Origin: Bromus sterilis
Taxonomy: Eukaryota > Streptophyta > Magnoliopsida > Poales > Poaceae
Length of the DNA: 64,000 nucleotides
Assembly: GCA_950022295.1 (NCBI GenBank)
Contig: OX465601.1
Coordinates: forward strand, 172,115,501 to 172,179,500
Reading direction: 5' to 3'
Within the stretch, counting starts at the first letter, position 1. Every line of letters begins with the position of its first letter. Below are positions 23,165 through 35,317 of the stretch, one piece after another. The notes below the pieces were generated by a model. It was given only the letters and a program-made list of their open reading frames with translations, did not search any database and had not been told where the DNA came from. The position numbers and the translations under genes were made by a program.

Positions 23165-25797
23165 ATGGGTAAGAAAGGAGACCCCAAGGTCCCGATCTTA
23201 CCATCCCGTAGAAGAAAAGGTACCGCTCTTAGCACTAGTGCTACACTTTATTCACTTTTAGTTATGAGTAAGTTTGATTCACCTCTATTACATGCTACTT
23301 CTGCTGAGCCTGGAAATATGTCTGACACTTTTGATGATGCTTCTACTACTTTTGATGATCTTGGTTCCTTTCTTGAGAATCAGATCGCTGCTGCTGCCAA
23401 ACTATCAGGAATTGAAATTCCTGCTACTTGTTACCCTGGTGGAGGAAGTCGTGATTATCCTAATCTTAGTGGCCTTAAGGAGAGACTCCTTGAGGATGAT
23501 TATATTGTTCTTGATGATGATTTATGCAGGGAGCTTAATGAATGTGCCGACTCCGACCCTGCCGCAATAAAGAAGTTGCTTGCAAAGCATTCTATGAAGA
23601 ATAAGTTTGCTCCTAATCCTACTTTTGCTACGTCTCCTATATGCATCACTGATCCTGAATTAGATTTCTTTGTAGATCTTTCACTTATATCTACAGTTGA
23701 AGCTGACCCCTTTTATGGCAGAGAAAATGATGTTGCTATTGCACACTTGACCAAACTCACTGAGTTGGTGGCTTGTTTACTACCGATGAAAGAATACGAA
23801 ACTTTTATGTGTCTAAGCTTCTTCCTTTCTCTTTGAAAGGAGATTCTAAAGCTTGGTATGATGCACTACCATGTGGTTCCATTAATAGTCCTCAAGATAT
23901 GGCTATGTCTTTTGTTGATAAGTATTTTCCTGCTCACATGCAGCAAGCTGCTTTACAAAGAATTTATAACTTTAAATAGTGGCAGGATGAGCACCTCCCT
24001 AAAGCTTGGGGGAGATATTGCATTTTGATCAAGGCTAGACCGGGACATTGAGTCCCTAAGAATGAATTACTTGATATATTTTATGCTGGTCTAACCGATG
24101 AATCTAGATCTTATCTAGATAGTTGTGTTGGTTGTGTTTTCAGGGAAAGAACACCGGACGATGTGGAAGAATTGATGGGAAAGATTGCCAAGAACCATGA
24201 AGATTGGTCCATCCCTGAACCACCTCCATGACCAAAGAAGAGGGGCTTGCTTGTCCTAAGCCCCGAAGATATGCAAGAAGCGAAGAAGTCCATAAAAGAG
24301 AAATGTATTAGAGCTAAAGACGTGAAGAATCTACCTCCTATTGAGAAGATGTGTGAGCCTACTACTCACCCTCCTATGGTAGAGGTACACTCTCTTTTAG
24401 ATTTCAATGCAAGTGACATCCCTAAAGGTAAGCCTCCTGACCAATGTTTAGATGAGCTTGATAATTTTATTATGAAGAAAAGTCACTTTAGTGAGAGGAT
24501 ACAAAGTCAGTTGCATGATAATTCCCTTGCTATCAAAAGTCTGCTTGATGTTCTAGGTAGAACAGTTAATGATGTTAAATGTCTTGTGAAGCATTTTCAT
24601 ATGGTTCAAACTCAGCTTGAACAAATTTCTAATGTGCAAAAAGATTTGTTTGCTAACAATGACAAACAAGACAGTTTACAGGCTTATGGTATAAAGACTC
24701 GGGGTGGAACACACACCCAGGACCCTCTCTATCCAGAAGGGAATCCGAAGAGGATCGAGCAAGATTCTCAAGTGCAAGAAGAAGAAATTGTTAGCTCTCC
24801 AAAGAAGAAGAAGAAGAAGAAGAAACACAAGGAAACTGACAATTCAAATGATCCTATAGTTGATGAAGAACCTGCTGTTGATCCAAATAGCATATCTACC
24901 TCCGATGCTGAGACTGAAGACGGTGCTGAACCTGAAAAAGATGCTGAAAAGAATGGTCCACCTGAGGTTCGAGAAGAAGAAGCACCTGACAAGCGCAAGA
25001 AGTACACTAGAGAAGACTTCATTGCAAGAAGACATGGTAAGGAAAGAAAACCATGGGTGCAGAAATCCATGCCCTTTCCAGGTAAGTTTTGTGAGTGGAT
25101 GAAACCTCTTTTTCTTCAAATCCCTTTGACTGATGCTATTAAGTTGCCTCCTTACTCTAAATATATGAAAGATATTGTTACTAATAAAAGAAAAGTTCCT
25201 AATGAAGCAATATCTACTATGCTTGCTAACTACTCTATTAGTGGCAAGATTCCTCAGAAGCTCGGTGATCCAGGTATACCCACCATTCCTTGCTCCATAA
25301 AGAATAATTATGTCAGAATTGCTTTATGTGATCTTGGTGCAGTAGTGAGTCTTATGTCTTTCTCTCTTTACAAAAGGCTTTGTTTAGAGAAAATAATCCC
25401 TAAAGATATCTCTCTTCATATGGCTAACAAGTCAACGGCCGTCCCGATTGGTATTTGCGAGGATGTTACTGTTGAAGTTGCTAATTGTTTAATCCTTACT
25501 GATTTTGTTGTGCTTGACATGACCGAGGATGGAAGTATGTCCATTATTCTTGGTAGACCTTTTCTTAACACCGCAGGTGCTGTCATTGATTCCAATAAAG
25601 GAAAGGTTACCTTTAACGTGAATGATAAAGAACACACGGTGTATTTTCCAAAGAAGATCGACAAAAGGCATGGCCTTAACTCTATCGAGAATATCGAGAC
25701 CGTGAAGATTGGAGATTGGGATTGTCCCCTACATGTGCACCACAAATACAACACCATTATGGTGGGGACAATGTCCATTAAAGTAAATGTGCAATGA
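23165..25797 (+). pseudogene. gag-protease of element E, inactivated
   Basis: The frame opens at the ATG at 23165 with an acidic N-terminal region, then shifts frame at about 23775. The Gypsy gag core follows (FSLKGDSKAWYDALP, then VDKYFP). Three in-frame stops come next: TAG at 23977, TGA at 24049 and TGA at 24228. An open stretch of 516 codons runs 24247-25797. It has a glutamine/leucine-rich, possibly coiled-coil part, a run of eight lysines encoded by an AAG tract (about 24804-24827), an acidic stretch, and a retropepsin-like fold with ALCDLGAVVSLM (about 25321-25356) and IILGRPF (about 25544). The active-site motif is D-L-G in place of D-S/T-G. No zinc knuckle is seen. The product would be the particle protein plus protease; this copy cannot make it. 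Confidence 0.85.
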
Positions 25798-26322
25798 TCA
25801 CTTTATAAGAGGCGAGACTTTCTGCTCTATATATCACCGGTTTGTTGGTAAGACTTGATCAACCTTGCTAACTAGCATGTTTTATATAGGTAAAAAGTGG
25901 AGTTTGTTATGTTTTCATTTCCTTTAGCTTTTGTTCTCCTTGCTGTACCAAAGTTATATGTTTTTGAAACTTTGCATATTTAACTTTTGTTTCAAGTTTC
26001 ACTCAAGTTTTTGCAACTTTTGGAACTTTGAAAAAAAATCTACAGTGAAGTTGTCAAAAAAATTCCAGGAAAAAAATTCCAGGTAAAAAGTGACCCGGAG
26101 GCACCTGGGGCTGACCAGGTGGGTCCACCCCTGGCCCAGGCGGCCAGGTGGCACGGCCACGCCCACTAGGCGCCTGGGGACCATAGGACCCCCAGTCAGG
26201 TACCTCTTCTTCCTCTCTCTTTCGTTCTCCCCAAAAACGCGAGTTCTGTTCCTGGCCTTGCGTTCTTGCTGTTCTTCTTCTCGGAACTTTGATCTCTCTC
26301 TATAGCCCATTGTTTGAGCTGA
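25798..26322 (+). other. Spacer between the two ORFs of element E
   Basis: No coding frame is supported. The stretch is T-rich at first and then contains a GC-rich block (about 26090-26190). Pyrimidine-rich tracts (CTTCTTCCTCTCTCTTTCG) lie upstream of the second ORF; an intron or a second leader is possible but not shown. Confidence 0.5.
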
Positions 26323-27577
26323 GATTTTGAACAAATACTCCGTGAAACGAATAAGCTAGGAAAGTGGCTTGGGAAGAAGAAACCCGAGCATACAGACCGT
26401 GTTACGCGGTCTTCAGCTTCACCTTCAGCTGCGAGGGTGAGCTATAATGATGAAATTGTGCCCTTGGAGTTGTTGGAGGAGAAAAGTCATGCACGAGCCA
26501 TGAAATTTCCATGCCCGGCTTTCATGGAAGTCGCCGGTATACAGGAGGGGTTCCATAGCCTGTGTGCTAGAGCAGGTTTGACACGGTTTGCAAACTGTCG
26601 TGTGATTCAATATGAGAAACTTACCTCCTATTTTATTAACAGCTTCAGATTTTATCCTGATGATGATGCTGTTGAGTTTAGACTCTATGGTAAGCTACTG
26701 ACTATGCCTATGAGCAGATTCTGTGAAGCTTTAGGTTTGCCAGACACTGGGAAGAAGGCAAAGATGAGCTTGCAGCCTTCCGAGCTGAGGATTCTCTTCG
26801 ACTCCTTTTTGCAGCCAGGACACGAACGATCTTGATCGCCAGAAGATCTCCAGTATATTGTTTCCCCACCTCAGGTATTTTTCATATTTTATTGCCAGAG
26901 AGGTGCTAGCTCGTGACAACATGAGAAGCACTTCTTTGCCTGATACTGCTATCATGGTGAATGCCCTCTCGGGGAAGCATGAGTATCATGTGGGTACGCT
27001 GATTGCTCGCTGCCTTGCTGCCAATGGCAACAAGGCAGATCTCTTTGGTGGCGTTTACGCCACACTTATTCTTCAGTTTCTCGGAGGCACGCCGCACCCT
27101 GATGATGTGCCTTTTCCCTTTATTAGCTTTGATTTAGCTGCTATGAAGAGGCATAAGTTTGTTACCATGACTTCCGAGTTGGGTAACCTTGATTATATCT
27201 TGCATTTCGAGACTGACAAGGAACGCCAGATCCGTCTACCTCCACCGCTTTTGTTTGATTTTTCTCGCAGGAACGGATACCGAGTTGATGATACCCAGTT
27301 CGATGAGTTCATGGTCCAGTACCAGTTTCATAATCCCACGGAGGGGGTTGTGCCCGACGAGGCAGAGCACGAGGAGTATCCACCCTTCCAGGGGGAGACC
27401 GTCACCCCATGGGGTGAAGGGTCTTCCTCTGCTTGGAGCGCGAGACCTTCTTCGTGGGAGGATCCCAAGACTTTGGTGTACACACCCCGAAGGCGCGTAC
27501 GACCCATAGTCATACCCGTAGTACCCCGGAGCAGGAGGCTCCTGGGGACCTCAGTAGTCGAGCCGAACTTAGGCTAA
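26323..27577 (+). pseudogene. Second ORF of element E, ATHILA ORF1-like
   Basis: The frame is open from 26323, without an ATG at its beginning. It shifts by one frame at about 26815-26820 and closes at 27577, giving about 415 codons. The segment SYFINSFRFYPDDDAVEFRL followed by a leucine-rich stretch and FCEALGLP resembles the domain known from the ORF1 protein of Athila-type plant retrotransposons and related plant mobile domains (recalled family resemblance, not a search). A basic, proline-rich tail ends it. It lies 3' of gag-protease where pol would be expected. Its role is unknown; env-like and nucleic-acid-binding roles have been proposed for such ORFs. Confidence 0.65.
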
Positions 27578-29007
27578 ATCCTAAGCTTGAGGGAGTACGT
27601 ATTCTCCTCCCCTTTCATTGCATTTTCCACTTTGGTCGCTTTGATTTTTTCAAAGTTTTTGCCTGCTCTTCTTTGTTCTTTTAATTTGCAAAAACAACAA
27701 AAAGATTTCTCTTTTCTTTCGCTTTCGTTAAACCTTTAAAAACCCAAAAAGATTTCCTTTCTCTCTTTAGTTTGCTTTGTTGTAGAGTTCAGCTCGAGTC
27801 CGTGATGATTATATTTTCCTACGTTCGACCGTGCAAGTGACAAGGCAGTAATGACAAAGATCGACGGAAGGGATGCAAAAAGGAAAGCCGGTATGAACTC
27901 TTTTTGTTTCTACTTTTGTACATATGCCTGTACTTACGATCTAGAGACCAGCTTGTAGCGACATAGTGCTATATTTACAATGCTTCCCCAGTAGTTCATG
28001 CTTTCTTTTTGGTTAGTCTCAAATAGCTAGAGTACATAATGTGTTGTTGAAATGATTGACATGCATTGAATTGTTCATGGTTTGGCATATTGAAGTGGTA
28101 TTTCCCTTCGGAGAATTCTTGGATTGACTTGGCACATGTTCACACATGTTAAGACTAAAAAGTCTGTCATGCCTTGATGATCTTTTTATTTCAGGGTAGT
28201 TATATCACTTGCATGCCCGATTCAATGTTGCTTTGTCTCTCTGCATGATTATGACTGTTATGCTCTCTGGTTGGTCGCTTCCCAGTCTTTTGCTATCCTT
28301 CGCCAGCACTAAGCGGAATTCTGCTTGTGCATCCAAACTCCCTTTCAAACCAGTTATTCCATATGAGTCCACAATACCTACCTACATATGGTATTTACTT
28401 GCCATCCCTAACGAAGAATTTCGTGTACCATCTCAAAACCTTATTCAAAAGTTTCCTTTTTGTAACCGTACAAGCTCATGGTGCGGTGAGGGAAAATCAG
28501 TATCTTCCATGCCAAAAATGTTTTACTCCATGACAAAGTTTTAACTAGTCATATTTATGAGGCAGAGGCCGGTTTGGAGAATGCCCAGTTCTCGCTGTTT
28601 CACAATTTATAAAAAAATTGCACTTCCCCCATACTTGATGATGAAATGGTTAGCCAAAGACTGTTAAACACAGAATGAAGGGCACCATAAACCGTCTATG
28701 ATAGATGGACAGGGAACAAAAGTTTAAGCAAAAAGCATGGGAACCGCCATTAATGTGGTTGGTATGGAAGATATTGAGAGACCTTTACTGTTCACCATTG
28801 ACTGGAAAGTTTCACTCTCAACAAGAAATTTATCTCTGTTTTAAAGTTGCGAGCTCTGGTATATGTTTAGTCTTTGCTTCCAGCCACGGGTTTTCAACCT
28901 TTCCATAAAAAGGCACGGTTCGAGAGTCTCCACCTTCTATCTCCAAAGCACCATCTATGAGAGCATAATTGTCATTCCTAGTGTAACATGCATTGTCCCA
29001 AAGTACC
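27578..29007 (+). other. 3' noncoding region of element E, first part
   Basis: AT-rich sequence without a supported gene; ORFs at 28209-28544 and 28327-28533 are short and overlapping. It ends at GTACC (29003-29007), the TSD of solo LTR J, and continues at 33394. Confidence 0.7.
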
Positions 29008-29471
29008 TGTAACAGCCCAGTTTTCACAAAAATTAAAATTTTTGTTTTCGGTGTGAATTGTTTGATTGTCTGATTCGTTTGCGGTGTTTGCATCCCCGAT
29101 TTATCGATCGGCGATTATTTTTCTCCCCCTATTCTCGTATCGGATGCGTGACCGACCCCTTTCCACCACAGCACACGACTTTGCGACACCGGGATTTCAC
29201 ACGAGCACCGTCGCCACCGGCACAGGACCAGCCATCGCCATCGGATCGAAAACCCCGTTTATTTAATAAACAGATTCTTTTATTGGGGCGCCGAAAAATG
29301 TTGTCGGAATGTCACCGCAGTGAGGTACGATCGACGGGCTCGACGCGTTGAGCGCGTGGTTCGAGATTTCGTCGGAATCGGAGTCTGTATGGATTCTCGG
29401 CGGTCATAAACGTGCGACGGAGGCTGCGGGAGATAACGGGGGTATTTTCGTCTTCTGTCGGATCACCTACC

Positions 29472-29481
29472 CTATATAAGG
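29472..29481 (+). promoter_or_regulatory. Candidate TATA box in the long LTR J
   Basis: CTATATAAGG is followed about 30 bp on by a pyrimidine-rich CCATAGCATTAGG region and then by a GC-rich block. S1 has a weaker version, CCTATACAAA, on the minus strand near 7440-7449. Confidence 0.5.
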
Positions 29482-29584
29482 ACCCCTCACCTTCTCCCAT
29501 AGCATTAGGTTTTCCCTCTCTGGAAAATTTCAGCCACCCCCCTAATCCCCTCAAAATTATGCCCACAACCCCATCTCCACCGAA

Positions 29585-30300
29585 ACCCTAGCCCTAGCCC
29601 CATCCAGAGTCGTCAGATCCCCAGATCGACGCCCCAGATGCGTCCATGTCGCCACCCAGGCCAGCCAGCCACCTCCCAGCCGGGAACGGGCCCCGCAGGG
29701 CCCTCTCCTCTCCGCCGTGGCCCGCTCAGGCCCGTGTGGGCGCCCCCGCACCCGAGCCGCCGCCCGCGCCTCCAACTCCGGCGAGCGCCACGCCACGGCG
29801 AGCCGTCGGCTGCCTCCTCCACGCCGTTCTCCCCTCGTCCCCCGTTCCTCCTCTCACCTGCGTCGTCTTCACCTGCAGGAGACCACCGCCGCCTTCGCGC
29901 CATGAGGATCCGCCTCCAGCCGCGCCATGGCCACGGGTCGTCCCGGCCGCCCCGTCCTCCCTCGCCGCGGCCACTCGGCTGGATCCGGCCAGCTCCACGC
30001 GGATCCGCGCCTCCCTGCTACACCTCCGCCTCCGCCGGCCCGCCTCGCCTGCTGCTCCTCGCCAGAGAGCCGCCGGTGGAGCCGCCGCCGCTCGGGAGGG
30101 AGCCGACGGGCGCCTCGACCCCAGCCGCCTCCACGACCGGCCACCGAGCCCAGCAGCCACGGCTAGGTGGGCCAAGCTGCAGCCCAGCGGCCCAGCGCCC
30201 CCCTCGGCCCACGCGCGCCTCAGTGGCCCAAGCCACCAGCCAGCCAGGCCAGAGGGCCGGCCCAACAGTGAGGTCCAGCCAGGCCGCCCTCTCCTCTTTT
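29585..30300 (+). other. GC-rich block of LTR J
   Basis: About 700 bp of very GC- and CpG-rich sequence, matched by about 6660-7280 in S1 and 2510-2859 in K. Long ORFs appear on both strands in several frames and encode low-complexity P/A/R-rich peptides. The peptides do not keep a common frame between copies, so I do not call a gene. Confidence 0.7.
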
Positions 30301-33300
30301 TTTTCCTAGCGTTTTTTTTATTTTTTCTGCAAAGTCTGGAATGTTTTACTGCTGTTAGCTGTTTTGCAGCGTTAATAGCGATCAAACCGTAGCTCCGATG
30401 AACGTGCCCCCAAAACGAAAGTTGCTCAGTTTTGCGTGCTCTAGAATTTGTATGTAGAAAGTTTTTGCATTTGAGCTCATCTTGATTGTGTAATTGTGTG
30501 CTGAACAGGGCATCAGGCCGTTAAACTGCTATATTTCCTGTTAAGTGCTGCTGTTTATATTTTGTTGCAACTTTGCATGATGATTGTAACAAATCCATGA
30601 GGCCTATTGCATTGATTCCTTTTGCATTGCGTTAAGCAATGTTTCTAATTAAGTTTCATGCATTCACATGCCATAATTACTTTCTGCATCATGTTTAAAT
30701 CTTGCTCCAAAGTGGTGATCCTGATGTTATTGTGCTGCTGTTGCTGAAACTGTTATTTTATTGCAACTTCGGTCGACGAGTGTGTCGCGACCGTTTATCG
30801 GATTTGAGTGATTCCAATTGCATATTGTTAAGCATGATGTCTACTTTAATTACATGTATTGTATTGCCATGATATGCTTGCTGTTCATATAGTTATTTAG
30901 CTCCAAAGTTGCTATGCTGCTGTTTTTGACAGCCGCCTCTGTTTTTCTCTTAAGTCTGTTACTTTGCGATGTCGTGTTGTTTGCTTAATATCTTTTGATC
31001 TATGATGCCTATTTGCATGATTCCTTTTGCCATGCCTTCCATGTCATGTCTAATTTAATTGAAAGTCTTTTGTGAGCATGTTTGCATTGATTATCCTGTT
31101 TATGCTTTGCTCTAAAGTGTGCTTCGTGATGTTGGCAGTTTGTGCCCGTAACTTGTTTTGCTTATATCTTTTTAACCGTAACTCCGTTTGGAGTGTGCCT
31201 TATATGTACCTTGATTAGTTTTTCGTGTACTTTGTGTTTATGCTATTGTTTGCCGTTGTTAACCAACCTAAAATATGGTTTAGGACAGAACAGTACCAAA
31301 TCGTTTAATCATCGTGCGGCACTTAGTGGTATGCCATGTTTAGGTTGTGCCTCACTTAAATTGACTAGCATAGATAGTTTACTTTGTGCTTCACCTCTTG
31401 CCATGTTTGTGTGTTATGCCATGCTTGCTTGAGTTTCCATGTTAATAACCGTTGTTTGGTCACCTGTAGCTAAACAACTTGAACCACCGTAAAGGTGCGG
31501 TATCGTGGTGTGTGACGAGTACTCCACTTAAATCGTTAGTAACCGTTCTCGACGATAGATCCGTATTGCGTTGTCGTTCTATGTGTTGTCTTCTTGATCT
31601 TGTGTTGCCCCGTAGTAATAGAGTGCTTGCTCGTTGATTGCTTTCCAGTGTTTATCGTCTTGTGTGCTTCCGCGGGTACCTCTCAGAGACGATGCGAGCT
31701 TGCGATCAACTACACCTTCGGAACCCGACTTATCAACAGGCAAGGACTATGCATTACTTATGATCCATTCTATTTCAACCAGCGGTTTGCATGCTAGTAT
31801 ATGTTAGCTTCGATGTTTGGTCCTACCACATGTTTACAGCCTCTTTCAAACCGATACAGCCATGTCCCTTCCCAGCAAACCTTGTACTGCTATGTTACTA
31901 TTGCTCGTTGCTCAGCCCCTCCTTAGTATGCATGCTTAGGATGCTACGATGTTCCCTTGTTACTCCTGGGTTTGGGATACCACCTTATATTATTGCTGTT
32001 GATGATATGATTATTATTAATGGTGACTATATTCGACGAAGGATGGAAGGTCTAGGCTATCCCGCCCCGACGCTTTGTTCCATTCGAGTCACCTAGGACC
32101 CGAGTTCCGGGTATTGGTTTTAAGACTGAGCGTGCCTAACCGCGTGTGGGATTTTATGGGGTCCCCTTTTCTTACCTACCTAGCTTCAAACATTTCTAGT
32201 GGTGGCCCAAGCTGATTTACCATTTGAAACCGTGTGTGTGCTGGTCAGCTGCCAGTTGTTTTCAAACCAACCCGGACCAGTGAGGACTTAGTTCCCTTGC
32301 TGGCCCACCTTGTTCGACTGAGGACCCGGTTTCCCATGTGTGATTAACCGGCTATCCAAACCCGAGACAGACGGTAGAGACCAGATCGAGAGAGCGGCCG
32401 GCTCCTGAGATGGATGTCGACTCACCGGGGGCCACCCGGATTTGTTCGTTGTTAGTTAGAGGGACCTGTCGTTTCGGATCTCTTGGAACTAAATCATAAA
32501 ATGGTTGCCTATGATGGGTAGCAACTGAGAGTGATGGACGTGCGTGCGGAGCCTCGTAATGGGCAGTTGGTACACCCCTGCAGGGTTAAATCTTTTCGAG
32601 AAGTCGTGTCCACGGTTATGGACGACTTGAGACCTACTCCTTGTTCATAGACAACAACAAATGAGATAATCTTAATATAACTTGATCAACGTGTGTGTGC
32701 CTTGACTGCTTCTTCTTCGTCGGGATGCGAAGAGGAGGACAAGGATAGGATAGGTGTTATGATTGCGACAGTAGTTGATAGCAAGACTTGTTGGAGGCGA
32801 TTCCTCATCGAATGCTTGGCTTCTTATCTTACTCTCTAGATCGTTAGCCACTTCATAAATGCTAGTGCGGCAGCAACCTCACCACTTACCCCTTCCTTAC
32901 CGTAAACTACTAGTTGTCGTAGAATGACGAGTGATGAAGTCCTTGCTGGGTCAGATGACCACTACAGTTGGATGCTGAGTACTTCTGTACTCATGATACT
33001 ACCCCCAAACTCTTTTCAGGGATCTTGATCGACAACAGGTATGGTGATCGACGTTTCACGTGGAGACTCGACGACGACTAGTTAGGCGGATCCCGGCGGA
33101 GGGCCTGGACCCGTGTGGTTATGGGATCGATGCTTTTCTCTTTGCCAGTAGGCATTTGCTTGTAGTCTATACCCAGACATATATCTTCCGCTGTTGTATT
33201 GTATTCAGCCAGTTGTATGCCGATTGTATGAGATGTTGTATCCTTGTATCTGTAATGTTGTGATATCATGTTGGAAATCCGGGGCATATGACTTCGTCAT

Positions 33301-33393
33301 ATGTCGCGGTGGGACCGATATGTGCTTCGTCCCCGGATCTGGATGGAAACATCTAGATCTGGAACAGTACCGCATATCGGGCCTTACAGTACC

Positions 33394-33788
33394 GCATTGT
33401 CTTCTGCATGATTGGTGATATTTCTTATTCTGACTTCTTAGTTCTAGTCTCCTTTAAAACTCCGAGGATCTTCTGCATTTATGTTTTGCTTCACTCATGG
33501 AGGCTAGCGAGATACCACTCTAGTATGTTCAGGTCATGTGCATTGTGATCTTGTCTTGATTTTTAGCAGCATATTATTTACTTTTGGTTGTTTGTGAATG
33601 ATCACATGAAAGAAGGATTGCTTCGTGCATTGTCCTTGTAGCAAGGTGTCAATACTTGCTAAACTCTTTCGTAGTACATCCTTATATACATCTAATGAAG
33701 CAAAAGGGTTTGTCAAAGTTTTCTTTGTCGCGTCCAGTTCGTTGAACTGAATTGCTTGAGGACAAGCAATATGCTAAGCTTGGGGGAG
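33394..33788 (+). other. 3' noncoding region of element E, last part, with polypurine tract
   Basis: Continues E after J. It ends GAGGACAAGCAATATGCTAAGC followed by TTGGGGGAG, a purine tract directly before the 3' LTR at 33789. Confidence 0.7.
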
Positions 33789-35193
33789 TCGATGCGTCTC
33801 AAAAGTATCTACTTTTCCAAACACTTTTGCTATTGTTTTAGCCTCATTATTGCATGATTTGAACGAAACTAACCCGGACTGACGTTGTTTTCAGCAGAGC
33901 TGCCTGTATGGTTTTGTTGTGTGCAGGTTTATGGATTTTTAGGTGCGTTAGAAAATTCCCGGAAAATTCAAAGAAAATCCACGCACCAGAAGCTTTCACC
34001 AGCAGGATGTGGGGCCAGAGGGCAGCCAGGGGGGCCAATGCGCCCTGCTGGCACGGCCAACCCCTGGCCGCGCCCACCAGGCGCCTGGGGTGGTCCTACA
34101 CCCCCTGATGCCCTACCTGGCCCCCTATTTTTACCCATCGCGAGGAAACCCAAGAAAATAAGCCCTTTTTCCGATCTACGTCGCGGAGCCGCCGCCAGCC
34201 TCTGTTCTTCCTCGGGAGAGCTAATCTGGAGGTTGTTCTGGCCTCCGGTGAGGGGAAATCATTGCCATCGTCATCACCATCGCCTCTCCATCACCCCTCC
34301 ATGACTTCTCCTCTCATGTGTGAGTAATTCCCTGTTGTAGGCAAAGGGGATGGTAGGGATTGCATGAGTTAGATCATGTAATATTTTGTCAGATTGTTGG
34401 GAGCATGTTGCCTATCATCTACTTTGGTGTTTATCATCTTTGCTACAACTTGTTGCTCTTAATGCTTGTCACTTTGGGTCCGAGTGCCATGATTTCAGAT
34501 CTGAACCCCTTGTGTTTTTATGAGTTTTTTGGTGTTCTTGATCCTATCTATGAGTTGTATGCACCTATTATAGTCCGGAACCTGCGATTCCAATGGTGAA
34601 AGCTTGGGACGCCAAAGGGGGTGGACTATAATTTGAGGATTCCATGTATCCACAGAGTGTTAATGCTTTGTTCCGGTGCTCTTTGACAGGAGCACCTTAA
34701 TCTCCCTAAGTTCCTTTTGGTCCCGTTCGTAGAGGGAGGGTAGGACAAAAGATGTTGTGCAAAGTTCGTATTGCAAGCACGTACAACTACCTTGGGATAC
34801 GTGCCTGGTGTTTGGTATTTGCCTAAATGATCCTTTCTTTTTTGTGTGCCTTGCCCCGTGTTAGAATCTATTACATGTTCAATCTCATCCAAGAAGCGCC
34901 CAACCATCCATCTCCCTAGCCTACAGTGTTTCAATCATGCTGGTTACTAGTAGCCTTACTTTCGTGTTTTACTTTTTCTGTTTCACCACCACTATTATCG
35001 TCACCACTATCACTTCCATTCCACAGTTGCTACTAATACTTTGTTGCAAGCAAGTACTTTCAGGTGCGGTTGAATTGACAACTCAATTTTAAAAGCCTGT
35101 ACGTATCCTTTGACTCCCCTTTTGTCGAATCTATAAATTGGGTTATTCTTACCCGCGAAGACTATCTCGATCCCCTACACTTGTGGGTCATCA
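33789..35193 (+). repeat. 3' LTR of element E
   Basis: 1405 bp, colinear with the 5' LTR without its insertion. The first bases read TCGATGCG in place of TGATACG, a small change at the very edge. It ends GGGTCATCA, followed by the TSD GGACC. Confidence 0.9.
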
Positions 35194-35317
35194 GGACCCC
35201 GTCGGAGTACCCGGGGACGATTGGTTGCTCCAAGTCGTCCTAAACACCCTTGGAGCCTTGTAGATCGAAGCCTCCAATCCTTAAGAAAAACGAAGAACAA
35301 GAAGCAAGGTACAAAGG
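35194..35317 (-). repeat. Element D 5' LTR, piece 2
   Basis: Begins with the second GGACC copy and aligns with about 15404-15510 of the D 3' LTR. It ends with AAAGG (35313-35317), the left TSD copy of element F. Confidence 0.88.

Larger units (their letters stand above)
29008..33388 (+). mobile_element. Solo LTR J, Sukkula-like, 4381 bp
   Basis: TGTAACAGCCCAG to GGGCCTTACA, with perfect TSD GTACC at 29003-29007 and 33389-33393. It is colinear with S1 and K, which are inverted. No internal region is present. The ends and the ~4.4 kb length fit the LARD Sukkula LTR description. It is inserted in the 3' noncoding region of E. Confidence 0.92.
20211..35193 (+). mobile_element. Element E: Gypsy LTR retrotransposon with gag-protease and a second ORF, no RT or integrase
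   Basis: Perfect TSD GGACC at 20206-20210 and 35194-35198. After removing solo LTRs H and J the element is about 9.1 kb, and the two LTRs have the same length (1405 bp). A tRNA-Asp primer site follows the 5' LTR and a purine tract CTAAGCTTGGGGGAG precedes the 3' LTR. The coding part is gag, a retropepsin-like domain and a second ORF. No RT, RNase H, integrase or chromodomain is found in about 6.3 kb of internal sequence. The LTRs recall the Triticeae Fatima/Sabrina group, a recalled and unverified name. Confidence 0.9.

Noticed and set aside
29638..30392. Long ORFs on both strands (up to about 250 codons) in the GC-rich block of solo LTR J
   Set aside because: Low-complexity P/A/R-rich translations in several overlapping frames are expected from high GC content, and the frames are not kept in the related S1 copy.
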